Notes: generated by a model not told the origin, from the letters alone. Counted from the first letter of the stretch, positions 52,578 through 61,430 are shown. The stretch: DNA of 64,000 nt from Aliidongia sp035943795 (GCF_035943795.1 NZ_DASZBY010000116.1:1-64000); one strand, 5' to 3'. Made by a program: numbers and translations.

Positions 52578-54310
52578 GACGTCGGCTCCGGCGGGTAGAA
52601 CCAGTGCGGGTCGACGGTGCCGGCGGCGAAATCGTCGGGGGTGGGCGCGCCGTGGTACAGCACGCCGCGCAAGTTGCGGTTCAGGTAGTCGCGGGCCTTG
52701 TCGATGCCGTGAATGCCGACGTTGAGCAGCCGGGTGATCTGCGCCGGCATGAAATCCTCGCTCATGATGTCGGCATGGGGCGAGTGGAACGGCAGGCCGG
52801 CCAGCGCCTGCACCCGCGTGACGATCAGGCGGTGCAGCGGATGGGCGACCAGGAAGCGGGCGACGCTGGTGATGGCCGGTGTCGCGGCCAGGTCGCGGTC
52901 GAGCGCCACCACCAGGCGCGGCAGGTCGAGGCCGAGATTGTGCGCCTCGCCGATCTCCTCGCGCGGCCCGCGCCGGGGCTCCTCGGCGGTACGCGACTTG
53001 TACCAGACGTAACGCTGGGCGCGTTCGGAGGTGAGGTCGAGATCGAACGCCCAGCGATAGTCGGCCCGCAGCAGGTCGCGCAGGCGGCCGACTGTCATCT
53101 CCGGTCGGCCGACCAGTTCCTCGTCGATGACCAGTCCGTCCGCGAGCCCGTCGGCGATCTCCGGCACCAGCTCGATCATCAGCGACAGCAGGGTCTCGAA
53201 CGCCTCCGGATGGACGCGGCCGTCGAGCGACTGGGTGAATTCGACGAGCGGCGTCCGGTCCGCGCAGCCGGCCTGCACCCGCTGGATCAGCGATGCCAGT
53301 TCCCGGCGGATCTGCGCCAGGTCGTCGGCGACGATGCTGCTGGGCGCGAAGGATTCATATTCGGCGCGGTCCTGCCGGCGGGCGAGGACCGCCTTGTCCA
53401 GCAGGGTCGCCAGCAGGTGCAGCGGAGCCGCGTCGGGATCGACCGGCACGAGCTTGCCATGGGCCACCGCCTCTTCCCGGATGGTCAGCCAGCGGTCGAT
53501 CAGGCGCGGATGGTTGTTGACGAAGAACATCAGCCCCAGGGCCGACCCGTTGCCGACACCCAGGAACCGGCCGAGCTCGCCCGCCATCTCGACCGTCTGC
53601 GGCCCACCCTTCAGCCGCGCCAGGTGCTGGACCAGGTCGCCGGCGAACACGCGCATCATGTAGGCCGTCAGCATCTGCGCCTGCAGCGAGGCGCGCAGCG
53701 GGTGGTCGGCCTCGTAGGCCAGGAAGCTCTTGGTGCCGAACGTGCCGTTGCCGTCGATGCCGGTGTTGCGCATCAGGTAGCAGGTGCGGCCCAGCTCCTC
53801 GACCGGCGGCTGGCGGCCTGCCGCCAGATGGTCGGTCGCGAGGTCGAACAGCCGGCCCGACCGGTTGGAACGGGACCAGGTCAGGGTTTGCGTCGTGGCG
53901 CGGCCCTCGTACAGCTTCGGCAATTCAGCCCGCAGCTGCTCGACCTCGGTCGGAGACATCGGACCTTCGACGAGCGCGCCCATCATGTCCCAGGCCCGGC
54001 CGATGATCCGGCCGGTGCGCTCGCGCGACGACGGCTCGAAGGAGAACACCGGAAAGGTGAAGCGCCAGCCGCCGGCGTCGATCGCATAGCGCGCCGTGCC
54101 GCGGCCGCGCTCGTCGATCGTGAATTCCTCGCACCGGATCTGCCAACGTTGCCGCGCGGCGCGGGCGATCAGCGAGCGCGACGCACTGACCCGGGACGGC
54201 TGGATCGCCGCCAGCTTTTCCGGGCGCATCAGGTCGGACGAAGACCGCATCAGGGCCTGCGGCCGGATGCGGCCGGTCTCGCCGAGGTCGAGGGTCGAAA
54301 GGCCCATCAT
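52574..54310 (-). CDS. Large protein of unknown function in the IclR-ABC-dipeptidase operon
   Basis: A 578-residue protein that I do not recognise. It is soluble, rich in Arg and acidic residues, without repeats or a signal peptide. Notable segments are GRTCYLMRNTGIDGNGTFGT, FLAYEADHPLRASLQAQM and LHRLIVTRVQALAGLPFHSP. It has no clear nucleotide-binding or metal motif. The longer frame upstream overlaps the iclR gene and is rejected; ATG 54310 (MMGLSTLDLG) begins 2 nt after the iclR stop. As first structural gene after the regulator it is probably central to the pathway. It is a candidate for a new enzyme or scaffold family. Confidence 0.65.
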   Translation of the reverse strand: MMGLSTLDLGETGRIRPQALMRSSSDLMRPEKLAAIQPSRVSASRSLIARAARQRWQIRCEEFTIDERGRGTARYAIDAGGWRFTFPVFSFEPSSRERTGRIIGRAWDMMGALVEGPMSPTEVEQLRAELPKLYEGRATTQTLTWSRSNRSGRLFDLATDHLAAGRQPPVEELGRTCYLMRNTGIDGNGTFGTKSFLAYEADHPLRASLQAQMLTAYMMRVFAGDLVQHLARLKGGPQTVEMAGELGRFLGVGNGSALGLMFFVNNHPRLIDRWLTIREEAVAHGKLVPVDPDAAPLHLLATLLDKAVLARRQDRAEYESFAPSSIVADDLAQIRRELASLIQRVQAGCADRTPLVEFTQSLDGRVHPEAFETLLSLMIELVPEIADGLADGLVIDEELVGRPEMTVGRLRDLLRADYRWAFDLDLTSERAQRYVWYKSRTAEEPRRGPREEIGEAHNLGLDLPRLVVALDRDLAATPAITSVARFLVAHPLHRLIVTRVQALAGLPFHSPHADIMSEDFMPAQITRLLNVGIHGIDKARDYLNRNLRGVLYHGAPTPDDFAAGTVDPHWFYPPEPTS

Positions 54311-54311
54311 G

Positions 54312-55028
54312 TCAGACGTTTCCAAACTGGGCGCTGAAGCGGCGTGCCGCGGCGACCGCGATCGGGCCGCAGCGCGCATGATCGAAGCGCGTGGTCGGGC
54401 CGGAGATCGCGACCACGGCGATGCATTGGGTCGCCGCGTCGAACACCGGGGCGGCGACCGCCGCGACGAATTGGGGATCGACCGGGGCGAAGATCGCATA
54501 GCCGCGGGCCCGGACTTCGGCGAGGGCGTCGTCGTCGGGCAATTCGATGCCCTGCTCGCGCAGCCGGTCGCGCATCTCGGTCGACCCGAACGCGACGAGC
54601 ACCGCGCCGGACGCGCTGCCGCCCAGGGCCATCCGGGCGCCGACGCGCAGGTCGGCCCGCAGGACCTGGCGGGATTCGACCCGGTTGATGATCACGGCGT
54701 GATAGCCGTCCAGCACCGAAATCGTCGCCGTCTCGTCGCTCTCTTCCACGACCGCCTGCAGCAGTTCGGTGGTCCGTTCCCCCAGGTTCGCCTGTTCGAG
54801 TGCCCGCACCGCATAGAATTGGAAGCGCAGGGCCAGACGATAGGCGCCGTCCGCCGTCTGCTCCAGCAGGCCCGCTTCCATCAGCGTGCGCAGCCGCTGA
54901 TAGACCGCGGCGCGCTGGTCGCCGATCACCTTCACGACCTCCATCAGCCGCATCGGCTTGGGCGACGCGGCGATGACGTCGCAGACTGCGAGCGTTTTCA
55001 AGGTGGAGGAAAGGGAGCGAACGGCCAT
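54312..55028 (-). CDS. IclR-family transcriptional regulator of the ABC-dipeptidase operon
   Basis: A 238-residue regulator with an N-terminal winged helix (LKTLAVCDVIAASPKPMRLM, QRAAVYQRLRTLMEAGLL) and an IclR effector domain (VRARGYAIFAPVDPQFVAAVAAPVFDA). ATG 55028 is chosen; a start at 55049 would lie inside the inverted repeats at 55031-55056. It is the first gene of the minus-strand cluster and is likely autoregulated. Confidence 0.84.
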   Translation of the reverse strand: MAVRSLSSTLKTLAVCDVIAASPKPMRLMEVVKVIGDQRAAVYQRLRTLMEAGLLEQTADGAYRLALRFQFYAVRALEQANLGERTTELLQAVVEESDETATISVLDGYHAVIINRVESRQVLRADLRVGARMALGGSASGAVLVAFGSTEMRDRLREQGIELPDDDALAEVRARGYAIFAPVDPQFVAAVAAPVFDAATQCIAVVAISGPTTRFDHARCGPIAVAAARRFSAQFGNV

Positions 55029-55030
55029 TA

Positions 55031-55056
55031 GTATTCCATATGAATACACTGTATTC
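55031..55056 (-). promoter_or_regulatory. Operator-like triple half-site upstream of iclR
   Basis: GTATTC (55031-55036) and GAATAC (55042-55047) form a perfect inverted repeat with a 5-bp spacer. A further GTATTC follows at 55051-55056. The repeats touch the regulator's start codon region, in a locally AT-rich stretch, consistent with autorepression. Confidence 0.5.
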
Positions 55057-55161
55057 TATTTATGTTGCGCCGTCGGAAAGTCTGCGTCAAGCCGGAAGAT
55101 TTCGGGTTTCCGCATGAAAAGCCCGGTCGGAACCGGGGCTCCCTTCTTGGGCGAGATCGGC

Positions 55162-55178
55162 GGCCGGACCGTCCGGCC
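55162..55178 (-). terminator. Short palindrome after the substrate-binding protein gene
   Basis: GGCCGGAC and GTCCGGCC flank a single base, 5 nt past the stop of the gene at 55184. It may act as a transcript end. No T-run is seen. Confidence 0.3.
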
Positions 55179-55183
55179 CTCGT

Positions 55184-56167
55184 TCAGGTCTGCAGATCCT
55201 TCGGCAGGAACTGCCGGTCGATGATCTTGTCCCACTCGACCGGACCTTCCCACTGGCCCTGGCGGATCAGGCCGTTGACGACGTTCTCGACGCTCGGCTG
55301 GTCGATGTTGCCGCGGCTCCAGTATTTGAGGCCGGCAAGGTGACGCATGACCACGGTCGCGGCATCGGCCGGCAGGGTGTCGCCGTAGCGCTTGGACGTG
55401 ATCTTCGCGGCCTCGTCCAGGTTGGCGTAGATGAAATCGACCGCGTCGCGCCGGCCGGCGATGATGCCGCGCAGTTCCTCGGGATGCTGCTTCATGAAAT
55501 CCTGGGTCGCGATGCCCACGTCCTGGGACATGCGCGGCAGGCCTTCCTGGGTGAAGACGACGCGGTATTTGCCGGACCGTTCGGTGAACAGCGGCTCCAT
55601 GATGAACATGGAATCGAGCCCGCCATTCTCCATCGCCGACAGGCCGGAGCCGATCTGGCCCACGGCGATCAGCTTCATTTGCCCGCCCATGCCGGCCGCT
55701 TCCTCGGCCATCTTCGCCAAGGTCTCGCTGGTCGATCGTGGCGAGCTGATGCCGACCTTCTTGCCGGCGAGGTCCTTGATCGACGTGATGCCGCTGTCGG
55801 GCATGGTCACCCAGACGATGTCCTCGCTGGTATTGACGCTGTCATGGACGATCCGCACGTCGATGCCGGCCTTGAAACCGGCCAGCACGCTGGCCGTGCC
55901 CATCTCGGCATAGCCCAAATTGGCGCCCAGCATGTTGCGCAGGCCCGTGCCGCCGCCGACCGACGTGATCACGCCGGTCACGTCGACGCCATGCTTGGCG
56001 TAGAGGCCCAGTTCCAGCGCGACCGCGATCGGCGCCATGGTCGGCAGCGATTTGTAATAGGGCGCCATGATTTCCAGGGAAAAGGCGGCCGAGGCGCGGC
56101 GGGAGAACATCACCCCGCCGATGGCACCCAGTCCCATGCCGATGACGCTGCGCCGCGTAAGGTCCAT
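55184..56167 (-). CDS. NrtA/SsuA/TauA-type ABC substrate-binding protein
   Basis: A 327-residue periplasmic protein of the NMT1/THI5-like fold. The N-terminus MDLTRRSVIGMGLGAIGG has a twin-arginine motif and a cleavage site near RRASA. The mature part has FSLEIMAPYYKSLPTMAPIAVALELGLY and GMGGQMKLIAVGQ. AGGAGGAAAAG lies just before ATG 56167, favouring it over 56188. It belongs with the ABC ATPase at 63316, since such binding proteins pair with SsuB/TauB-type ATPases. It is the last gene of a minus-strand operon with a dioxygenase and an SDR. The ligand is unknown. Confidence 0.85.
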   Translation of the reverse strand: MDLTRRSVIGMGLGAIGGVMFSRRASAAFSLEIMAPYYKSLPTMAPIAVALELGLYAKHGVDVTGVITSVGGGTGLRNMLGANLGYAEMGTASVLAGFKAGIDVRIVHDSVNTSEDIVWVTMPDSGITSIKDLAGKKVGISSPRSTSETLAKMAEEAAGMGGQMKLIAVGQIGSGLSAMENGGLDSMFIMEPLFTERSGKYRVVFTQEGLPRMSQDVGIATQDFMKQHPEELRGIIAGRRDAVDFIYANLDEAAKITSKRYGDTLPADAATVVMRHLAGLKYWSRGNIDQPSVENVVNGLIRQGQWEGPVEWDKIIDRQFLPKDLQT

Positions 56168-56247
56168 CTTTTCCTCCTGGTTGGCCATGCCGGCCTTCGT
56201 TATCGAGGGGGCGTCTTGCGCGCCCGTTCATGCCGACACGCATGCGA

Positions 56248-57051
56248 TCAGCCCCCTTGTGCGGGGTCGGCCCGCTTCGAGGAGGGGCGGACGCCGCCAT
56301 ATTGTGCCCAGGTCGAGGCGACCTGCCAGCCGGCATCCACGATCAGGTTGATGCCGGTGATCGCCGACGCGCGCTCGGATGCCAGGAACTCGATCGCCTC
56401 GGCCACCTCGTTCGGCTCCACGGCGCGGCCGAGGGCGGTGAAATCGCCCGGATGGGCGGCATAGCGGCCGGACTCGATCCGCCGGGCCACCCGGGGCACC
56501 AGGGTCGATCCGGGCGAGATCGAATTGACCCGCACCCCGGACCGGCCCCATTCCCCGGCCAATCCCTGGGTCAGGCTCAGCACCGCCGTCTTGCTGGACG
56601 CATAGGCATGGACCGGGAACGAGCCCAGTGCCGCGATCGAAGAGATGTTGACGATGCTGCCCCAACCCTGCTCGGCCATGCGCGTGCCGAACGCCCGGTT
56701 CGCCAGGTAGGTGCCGGTCAGGTTGATCCGGAGCGTGCGTTCCCACACCGCCATCGGCAATTGCGCCGGCGGCAGCACGTCCTGGAACACGGCGGCGGTG
56801 ACCACGAGGGCCGTGACCGCTCCCAGCGTCTGCTCGATCTCGGCCGCGACCGCGTCGACCGCCTCGACATTGCCGATGTCCAGCGCGAAGCCATGGCCGG
56901 CCCACAGGCCTGCCACCCGGCTCGCTGCCTCGGCATCCTGGTCGCAGATCGCGATGCGCCAGCCGCGCTCCGCCATCAGGGCGGCCGTGGTCTCGCCGAT
57001 GCCGTTGCCGCCGCCGATGATGACCGCGAGCCGATCCTGCCGTTCCGTCAT
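56248..57051 (-). CDS. Short-chain dehydrogenase/reductase (SDR)
   Basis: A 267-residue SDR. The cofactor motif is IIGGGNGIGETTA, with the NISSIAALGSF Ser and the catalytic Tyr-x3-Lys in HAYASSKTAVLS. The C-terminus has a 15-residue polar tail. It lies 22 nt after the dioxygenase gene on the same strand, so it likely oxidises a hydroxyl of the same substrate. Confidence 0.85.
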   Translation of the reverse strand: MTERQDRLAVIIGGGNGIGETTAALMAERGWRIAICDQDAEAASRVAGLWAGHGFALDIGNVEAVDAVAAEIEQTLGAVTALVVTAAVFQDVLPPAQLPMAVWERTLRINLTGTYLANRAFGTRMAEQGWGSIVNISSIAALGSFPVHAYASSKTAVLSLTQGLAGEWGRSGVRVNSISPGSTLVPRVARRIESGRYAAHPGDFTALGRAVEPNEVAEAIEFLASERASAITGINLIVDAGWQVASTWAQYGGVRPSSKRADPAQGG

Positions 57052-57073
57052 GATGCGCTCCGCGCCCGGGCGG

Positions 57074-57928
57074 TCATTGCGGCCGCGAGCCCTTGACCAC
57101 GACGCGCATCAGCACGCGCCGGTATTTGCCCATTTCGTAGTTCGCGACGGCCCGATGCAGCAGGCAGCGATTGTCCCAGAACACCAGGTCGCCGTCCTTC
57201 CAGGCATGGCTGTAGACGAACCGGTCCGACGTCGCGTGAACCAGCAGTTCCTCCAGCAGCGCACGCCCCTCGTCCTCCGGCATGCCCTCGATGTGCGAGC
57301 AATACATGCCGATGTAGAGGCTCTTGCGGCCGGTCTCGGGATGGGTACGCACCAGCGGATGGACGATCGAAGGGGCCGCCGCGATGTCGTCCTCGCTCGC
57401 GGGTGCGCTGCCGGTATAGCGGCGCATGAACTCCAGGCTCTGGACGGCCTTCAAACCCTCGATCCGCCGCTTGGTCGCATCGGGCAGAGCATCGTAGGCC
57501 TTGGTCATGTCGGCGAATTGCGTGTCACCGCCGTTCGGCGGCAGCTCGACCGCATGCAGCATGGTCAGGAGTGCCGGCGTCTTCAGGAAGGATTTGTCGG
57601 TGTGCCAGAAATAGGTCGAGCTGAAGAACGGCTTCTCGACCGGGTTGCCCGCATCGTCGAGGTTGGTGATGCGATGGACCGCATCCCAGCGCGATCCGTC
57701 TTCCTGCCGCACCTTGTGCTGTTCGACGTCGCCGAAGATCGACGCCAGATCATGGATGTTCTCCGGGCTCATGTGCTGGTCGCGGAACACCAGCACGTGA
57801 TGGTCGAGAAAGGCCTGGCGCGTCTGCGCGATGATGGCGGGGGTCAGCGGCCGCGAGAGATCCTCGCCGACGATGGCGGCTCCCATGACCTCGGAAACCG
57901 GAGACAGGTTGAACTGCGCGGCCGACAT
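57074..57928 (-). CDS. TauD/TfdA-family Fe(II)/2-oxoglutarate dioxygenase
   Basis: A 284-residue dioxygenase. The iron ligands are the HTD of TYFWHTDKSFLK and the distal His in NRCLLHRAVANYEMG; the 2-oxoglutarate Arg is in YRRVLMRVVV. TauD relatives hydroxylate taurine, alkylsulfates or aryloxyacetates, releasing aldehydes. ATG 57928 has GGGAGGA upstream; an in-frame extension to 58021 is rejected. It is the first gene of the minus-strand operon, facing an amidohydrolase operon across a regulatory region. The substrate is unknown. Confidence 0.9.
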   Translation of the reverse strand: MSAAQFNLSPVSEVMGAAIVGEDLSRPLTPAIIAQTRQAFLDHHVLVFRDQHMSPENIHDLASIFGDVEQHKVRQEDGSRWDAVHRITNLDDAGNPVEKPFFSSTYFWHTDKSFLKTPALLTMLHAVELPPNGGDTQFADMTKAYDALPDATKRRIEGLKAVQSLEFMRRYTGSAPASEDDIAAAPSIVHPLVRTHPETGRKSLYIGMYCSHIEGMPEDEGRALLEELLVHATSDRFVYSHAWKDGDLVFWDNRCLLHRAVANYEMGKYRRVLMRVVVKGSRPQ

Positions 57929-58041
57929 GGTTCCTCCCCGCTTTTCGAGCGCCCAGGTGCGACCGTTCGAGCGGTCGGCATTCCTGAGTACGGGGCAGCG
58001 GGGCGGTCGTGCATAGCACATGTTTATTACCGTCCCAGGCA

Positions 58042-58084
58042 GAAATTGTCTGGGGCATGGTTCCCGGGCGCGCCAGACAATTTC
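58042..58084. promoter_or_regulatory. Spaced 12-bp inverted repeat in the divergent promoter region
   Basis: GAAATTGTCTGG (58042-58053) and CCAGACAATTTC (58073-58084) are exact complements, with centres 31 bp apart (three helical turns). A related half-site CCAGGCA lies just upstream at 58036-58042. It looks like paired sites for a multimeric regulator, for example the LysR protein at 62106. Confidence 0.5.
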
Positions 58085-58094
58085 GGCATTGGGT

Positions 58095-58118
58095 GGTGCA
58101 GAACGTGTCCTGGACGGG
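58095..58118 (+). repeat. 24-bp element, copy 1 (shared promoter element)
   Basis: Begins GGTGCAGAA, ends GTGTCCTGGACGGG and contains the small palindrome GTCCTGGAC. It matches the element at 63121-63144 at 23 of 24 positions. Both copies lie between divergent genes of the same catabolic region. Confidence 0.65.
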
Positions 58119-58224
58119 TCTGGACGGCTGCCGTCCTATGGGTCCGTCCGCCGGATCATGCGGGTCCGCGCAGAAGAAATCAGGAGGCCAGGGCCACGCG
58201 CCAGGCCCGGGGAGGAGTCCGCGA

Positions 58225-59226
58225 ATGGCTGGCATCGCCACCGCTTCCTGCATCGACGTCCATGCCCATGTCCGCCTCGCCGCCACCGACGGCGCTGCGG
58301 GCATCCATGGGCCGGAAAACGGTATCGACGATCAGGGCCGCCCCTGGTACCGGGTCGGCAATTACAGGATCGTCGGCGTCAAGCACAAGAACAGCCCGTT
58401 CACCGACCCGGTGATCCGGCTGGAGCGCATGGCCAAGGCCGGCATCGATTTCCAGGTGCTGTCGCCGAGCCCGCTCACCTATTTCCACCACATCGACACC
58501 GCGTCCGCCCTGTCGTTCTGCCGTCGCTACAACGACGGCGTCGCGGCCCTGGTGCGCGAATATCCCGACAAGCTGGGTGGCCTTGCCGCCCTGCCGATGC
58601 AGGATCCGGTGGCCGCGAAAGACGAGTTGCAGCGCGCGGTCGGCGATCTGGGGCTTTGGGGTGCCGCGGTCGGCACGGAATTCGCCCTGCCGCTGCACAG
58701 CGAGCAGTTCGACCCGCTCTACGAGGCGTTCGTGGCGCTCGACGTGCCTTTATTCCTGCATCCGGCGCCGGCCGGCATCGACGGTCCGCCGGGCGATCCC
58801 AGCCTGAAGCGGTTCGACCTCGACGTGGTGGTCGGCTTTGCGGCGCAGGAGACCATCGCGGTCGCGACCCTGATCTTCGGCGGCGTGCTCGACCGTCATC
58901 CGAAGCTCGACGTCTGGATCAGCCATGGCGGCGGCAACGTCGCGTTCCAGGCGGGGCGCCTCGCCTGGGCCAGCCAGAAGCGCCCGTGGGCGACCGAGGC
59001 GATGAAGAAGGACGGCGCGTTCGAACAGGCGCTGACCCGGCTCTGGTACGACACGCACCTGAACGACGACCGGGCGCTGGCGCTGCTGACCCAGGTCGTC
59101 GGCCGGGACCGGCTGGTGTACGGCACCAATTTCGCCGGCTGGGACCAGCCGGACGACGGCGACCACGGTCCGGTCCCGCCGATCTGGGCGGATAACGCGC
59201 GCCGCCTGTTGCGCCGGAAGCGATGA
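58225..59226 (+). CDS. Amidohydrolase family protein, ACMSD-like
   Basis: A 333-residue TIM-barrel metal hydrolase/decarboxylase. The first metal motif is CIDVHAHVR; the others are LFLHPAP, a WISHGGGN histidine and the final Asp region LVYGTNFAGWDQ. The layout is that of 2-amino-3-carboxymuconate semialdehyde decarboxylase relatives, which decarboxylate or hydrate unsaturated or aromatic acids. At the terminal Asp position the sequence reads GTNFAGWD, so the usual GSD aspartate is not obvious. GGAGGAG precedes ATG 58225. It overlaps the next gene by 4 nt. Confidence 0.83.
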   Translation: MAGIATASCIDVHAHVRLAATDGAAGIHGPENGIDDQGRPWYRVGNYRIVGVKHKNSPFTDPVIRLERMAKAGIDFQVLSPSPLTYFHHIDTASALSFCRRYNDGVAALVREYPDKLGGLAALPMQDPVAAKDELQRAVGDLGLWGAAVGTEFALPLHSEQFDPLYEAFVALDVPLFLHPAPAGIDGPPGDPSLKRFDLDVVVGFAAQETIAVATLIFGGVLDRHPKLDVWISHGGGNVAFQAGRLAWASQKRPWATEAMKKDGAFEQALTRLWYDTHLNDDRALALLTQVVGRDRLVYGTNFAGWDQPDDGDHGPVPPIWADNARRLLRRKR

Positions 59227-60035
59227 ACCCGTTGTCGCTGTCCTACTACACGGTTCCCGAGCTCGATCCGCCGAAGACGGTCGATGTGGCGGCGGCCTGC
59301 GGCTGCGACCATGTCGGCCTGCGCCTATTGGGCGGGCAGCCGGACGGCGAGCAGCCGCCGGTCATGACGGACCCAGTCCTGCGCCGCATGACGCTCGGCC
59401 GACTGAAGGACACCGGCGTGACCGTGCTCGATGCCAATACCGCGCGGCTGACCCCGGCGACCGTCGTTTCGAAGTTCCGTCCATTCTTCGAGGTCGCATC
59501 GGCCTTCGGCGCCCGCCATGCGCTCGCCACGGCCGACGATCCCGATCGCAACCGCCTGTCGGACCGGTTGGCCGAACTCTGCGACCTCGCGGCCGAGCAC
59601 GCCATGATGGTGCAGCTGGAATTCGTGCCGTGGATGGCCATTGCCAGCGTCACGGACGCGGCCGATATGGTGCGTCGTGTCGGGCGGCCGAACCTGGGTA
59701 TCGCCCTCGACGCACTGCATTTCGACCGGTCGGGCGGCCGGTTCGAAGAACTCGCCGACATGCCGCCGGCCTGGTTCGCCTATATGCATTTGTGCGACGC
59801 GCCCGCCGAATGGGCACCCGACAAGGCGGCGTTGCTGCATACCGCGGTCAAGGAGCGGCTGTTTCCGGGCGAAGGCGGCATCGATCTGGTCGGCCTGCTG
59901 CGCGCTCTGCCGGCGAACATTCCGCTGGCGCTGGAAATCCCGACCGAGACCCTGGCCCGCACCGTGCCGGCAAGGGAGCGCGTCGCCCGGGCGGTCGCGG
60001 CCGCCCGTCGGGTCGCCGCCGCCGCGCAGACTTGA
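59223..60035 (+). CDS. Sugar phosphate isomerase/epimerase family protein (xylose-isomerase-like TIM barrel)
   Basis: A 270-residue AP-endonuclease-2-fold protein. It has ACGCDHVGLRLLGG near the start, the metal Glu in VQLEFVPWM, a conserved Asp in LGIALDALHFDRSGG, the His in YMHLCDAPA and the final Glu in ALEIPTETLA. Family members isomerise or epimerise sugars, or act as dehydratases (inositol, shikimate pathways). ATG 59223 overlaps the amidohydrolase stop. The substrate is unknown, but it must be shared with the neighbouring enzymes. Confidence 0.84.
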   Translation: MNPLSLSYYTVPELDPPKTVDVAAACGCDHVGLRLLGGQPDGEQPPVMTDPVLRRMTLGRLKDTGVTVLDANTARLTPATVVSKFRPFFEVASAFGARHALATADDPDRNRLSDRLAELCDLAAEHAMMVQLEFVPWMAIASVTDAADMVRRVGRPNLGIALDALHFDRSGGRFEELADMPPAWFAYMHLCDAPAEWAPDKAALLHTAVKERLFPGEGGIDLVGLLRALPANIPLALEIPTETLARTVPARERVARAVAAARRVAAAAQT

Positions 60036-60060
60036 GGCTTGATAGGGGGAGGTCCCGGAA

Positions 60061-60636
60061 ATGAGTGGTCCCATCGCCGATCCGGTGGAAACCGGCCGTG
60101 CCGTCCGTGCCTGCGCCACCGCCGTCATCGAGGCGGTCCAGCGCTTCGGGAACGATCCGGACGCGATCAGCGCCGCGATCGACCCGGCGTTCCAGGCGCT
60201 GCTGGCGCGGTCCGACCTGCTGTCGATCGGCGTGCCGCGGCCGGGCAACCATGTCGCGATGTCCTGGTACCTCTATTACGACGGCGACCTGTCGCTGCTG
60301 ATCTATCCGCTGGCCAAGGGCAAGGTCATCCCACCGCACGACCACGGCAATTGGGAGAGCATGTTCGTCTATCGCGGTGCCGTGAAGCATACGGTCTACG
60401 AGCGGATCGACGATCGCTCCGTCGAGGGCCATGCCGATCTCAAGATCGTCGAGGATCGGGTCCTGAAGCCCGGCGATTCCTCGGTCATCGCCCCGCCGGC
60501 CGACATCCATACCTTCATGGCGATCGAGGACGACACCTACGCCATCACCGTGGCGAGCGGCTTCTACAAGGAAGAGCGCTGCTATTTCCAGCCGGAGGCG
60601 AAGACGTTCTTCGTCAAGAACCCCAAGGCGGCCTGA
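60061..60636 (+). CDS. Cupin-fold protein, cysteine-dioxygenase-like
   Basis: A 191-residue single-cupin protein. Metal-ligand histidines are in IPPHDHGNWESMFVYRG and PPADIHTFMAIED. The fold position resembles the cysteine/thiol dioxygenase-type superfamily (COG5553-like), which binds Fe(II). It could be a small dioxygenase or a metal-dependent isomerase in the pathway. It is read with the genes on either side (25 and 18 nt gaps). Confidence 0.78.
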   Translation: MSGPIADPVETGRAVRACATAVIEAVQRFGNDPDAISAAIDPAFQALLARSDLLSIGVPRPGNHVAMSWYLYYDGDLSLLIYPLAKGKVIPPHDHGNWESMFVYRGAVKHTVYERIDDRSVEGHADLKIVEDRVLKPGDSSVIAPPADIHTFMAIEDDTYAITVASGFYKEERCYFQPEAKTFFVKNPKAA

Positions 60637-60654
60637 CGACCCGAGGAACCATTC

Positions 60655-61428
60655 ATGAGCAGGATCGCACTGATAACCGGGGCCGGCGGCGGGTTGGGCG
60701 CAGCCATCGCCGGCCGGATGGCGGAAGACGGCTGCCGCGTCGTGCTGCTGGACAGCGATGCCGCGACCGTCGAGGCGCAGGCGCGCCGCATCCCGGGCGC
60801 GCTCGGCATCGCGGCCGACGTCACCGACGAGCATCGGATCGATGAAGCGGTCGCCGAGATCGTCGCCACCTTCGGTGACGCGCCGGATATCCTGGTCAAC
60901 AATGCCGGCATCGTCCGGTTCGGCGATATCCTGGAGCAGAGCGTCGAGGACTTCCGCCGGGTGGTCGATGTCAATCTGGTCGGCACCTATATCGTCAGCC
61001 GGGCCGTCGGGCGGCGCATGGTCGCGCGCGGCAGCGGCGTCATCATCAACATCACGTCCCTGAACGCGTTGGCCCCCAGCCCGGATGCCGGTGCCTATCC
61101 GGCATCCAAGGCGGCGCTGGTCACCCTGACTCAGCATCTGGCGCTGTCGCTCGGGCCCCGCGGCGTACGGGTCAATGCGGTCGGGCCGGGCTTCATCGAT
61201 GCCGGCATGTCGGCACCGATCTACGCCGATCCTGCCGTCCGCGAGACCCGGGGTTCGACGGTGCCGGCCGGCGGCATCGGCACGGCGGGCGACGTGGCCG
61301 ACGCCGTGCTGTTCCTGGCGTCGGACAAGGCGCGCTACATCATGGGCCAGCACCTGATGGTCGATGGCGGCGTCTCGTTCAGCCTGAAACTGCAGATGCC
61401 GCGCAAGGCGCCGACGGTCCGCGCCTAG
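60655..61428 (+). CDS. Short-chain dehydrogenase/reductase (SDR)
   Basis: A 257-residue SDR with TGAGGGLGAAIA, the NNAGIV motif, the catalytic Ser in INITSLNALAPS and Tyr-x3-Lys in GAYPASKAALVT. The end GQHLMVDGGVSF is typical. It is the second SDR of this region. The two may act on successive hydroxyls or on different stereochemistry. GAGGAACC precedes ATG 60655. Confidence 0.86.
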   Translation: MSRIALITGAGGGLGAAIAGRMAEDGCRVVLLDSDAATVEAQARRIPGALGIAADVTDEHRIDEAVAEIVATFGDAPDILVNNAGIVRFGDILEQSVEDFRRVVDVNLVGTYIVSRAVGRRMVARGSGVIINITSLNALAPSPDAGAYPASKAALVTLTQHLALSLGPRGVRVNAVGPGFIDAGMSAPIYADPAVRETRGSTVPAGGIGTAGDVADAVLFLASDKARYIMGQHLMVDGGVSFSLKLQMPRKAPTVRA

Positions 61429-61430
61429 CC

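Larger units (their letters stand above)
57929..58224. other. Divergent regulatory region between dioxygenase and amidohydrolase operons
   Basis: About 300 bp with dense symmetry: a 12-bp inverted repeat (58042-58084), a 24-bp element shared with 63121-63144, and a perfect inverted repeat GGACGG/CCGTCC (58122-58136). No protein-coding frame is convincing. Confidence 0.55.
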
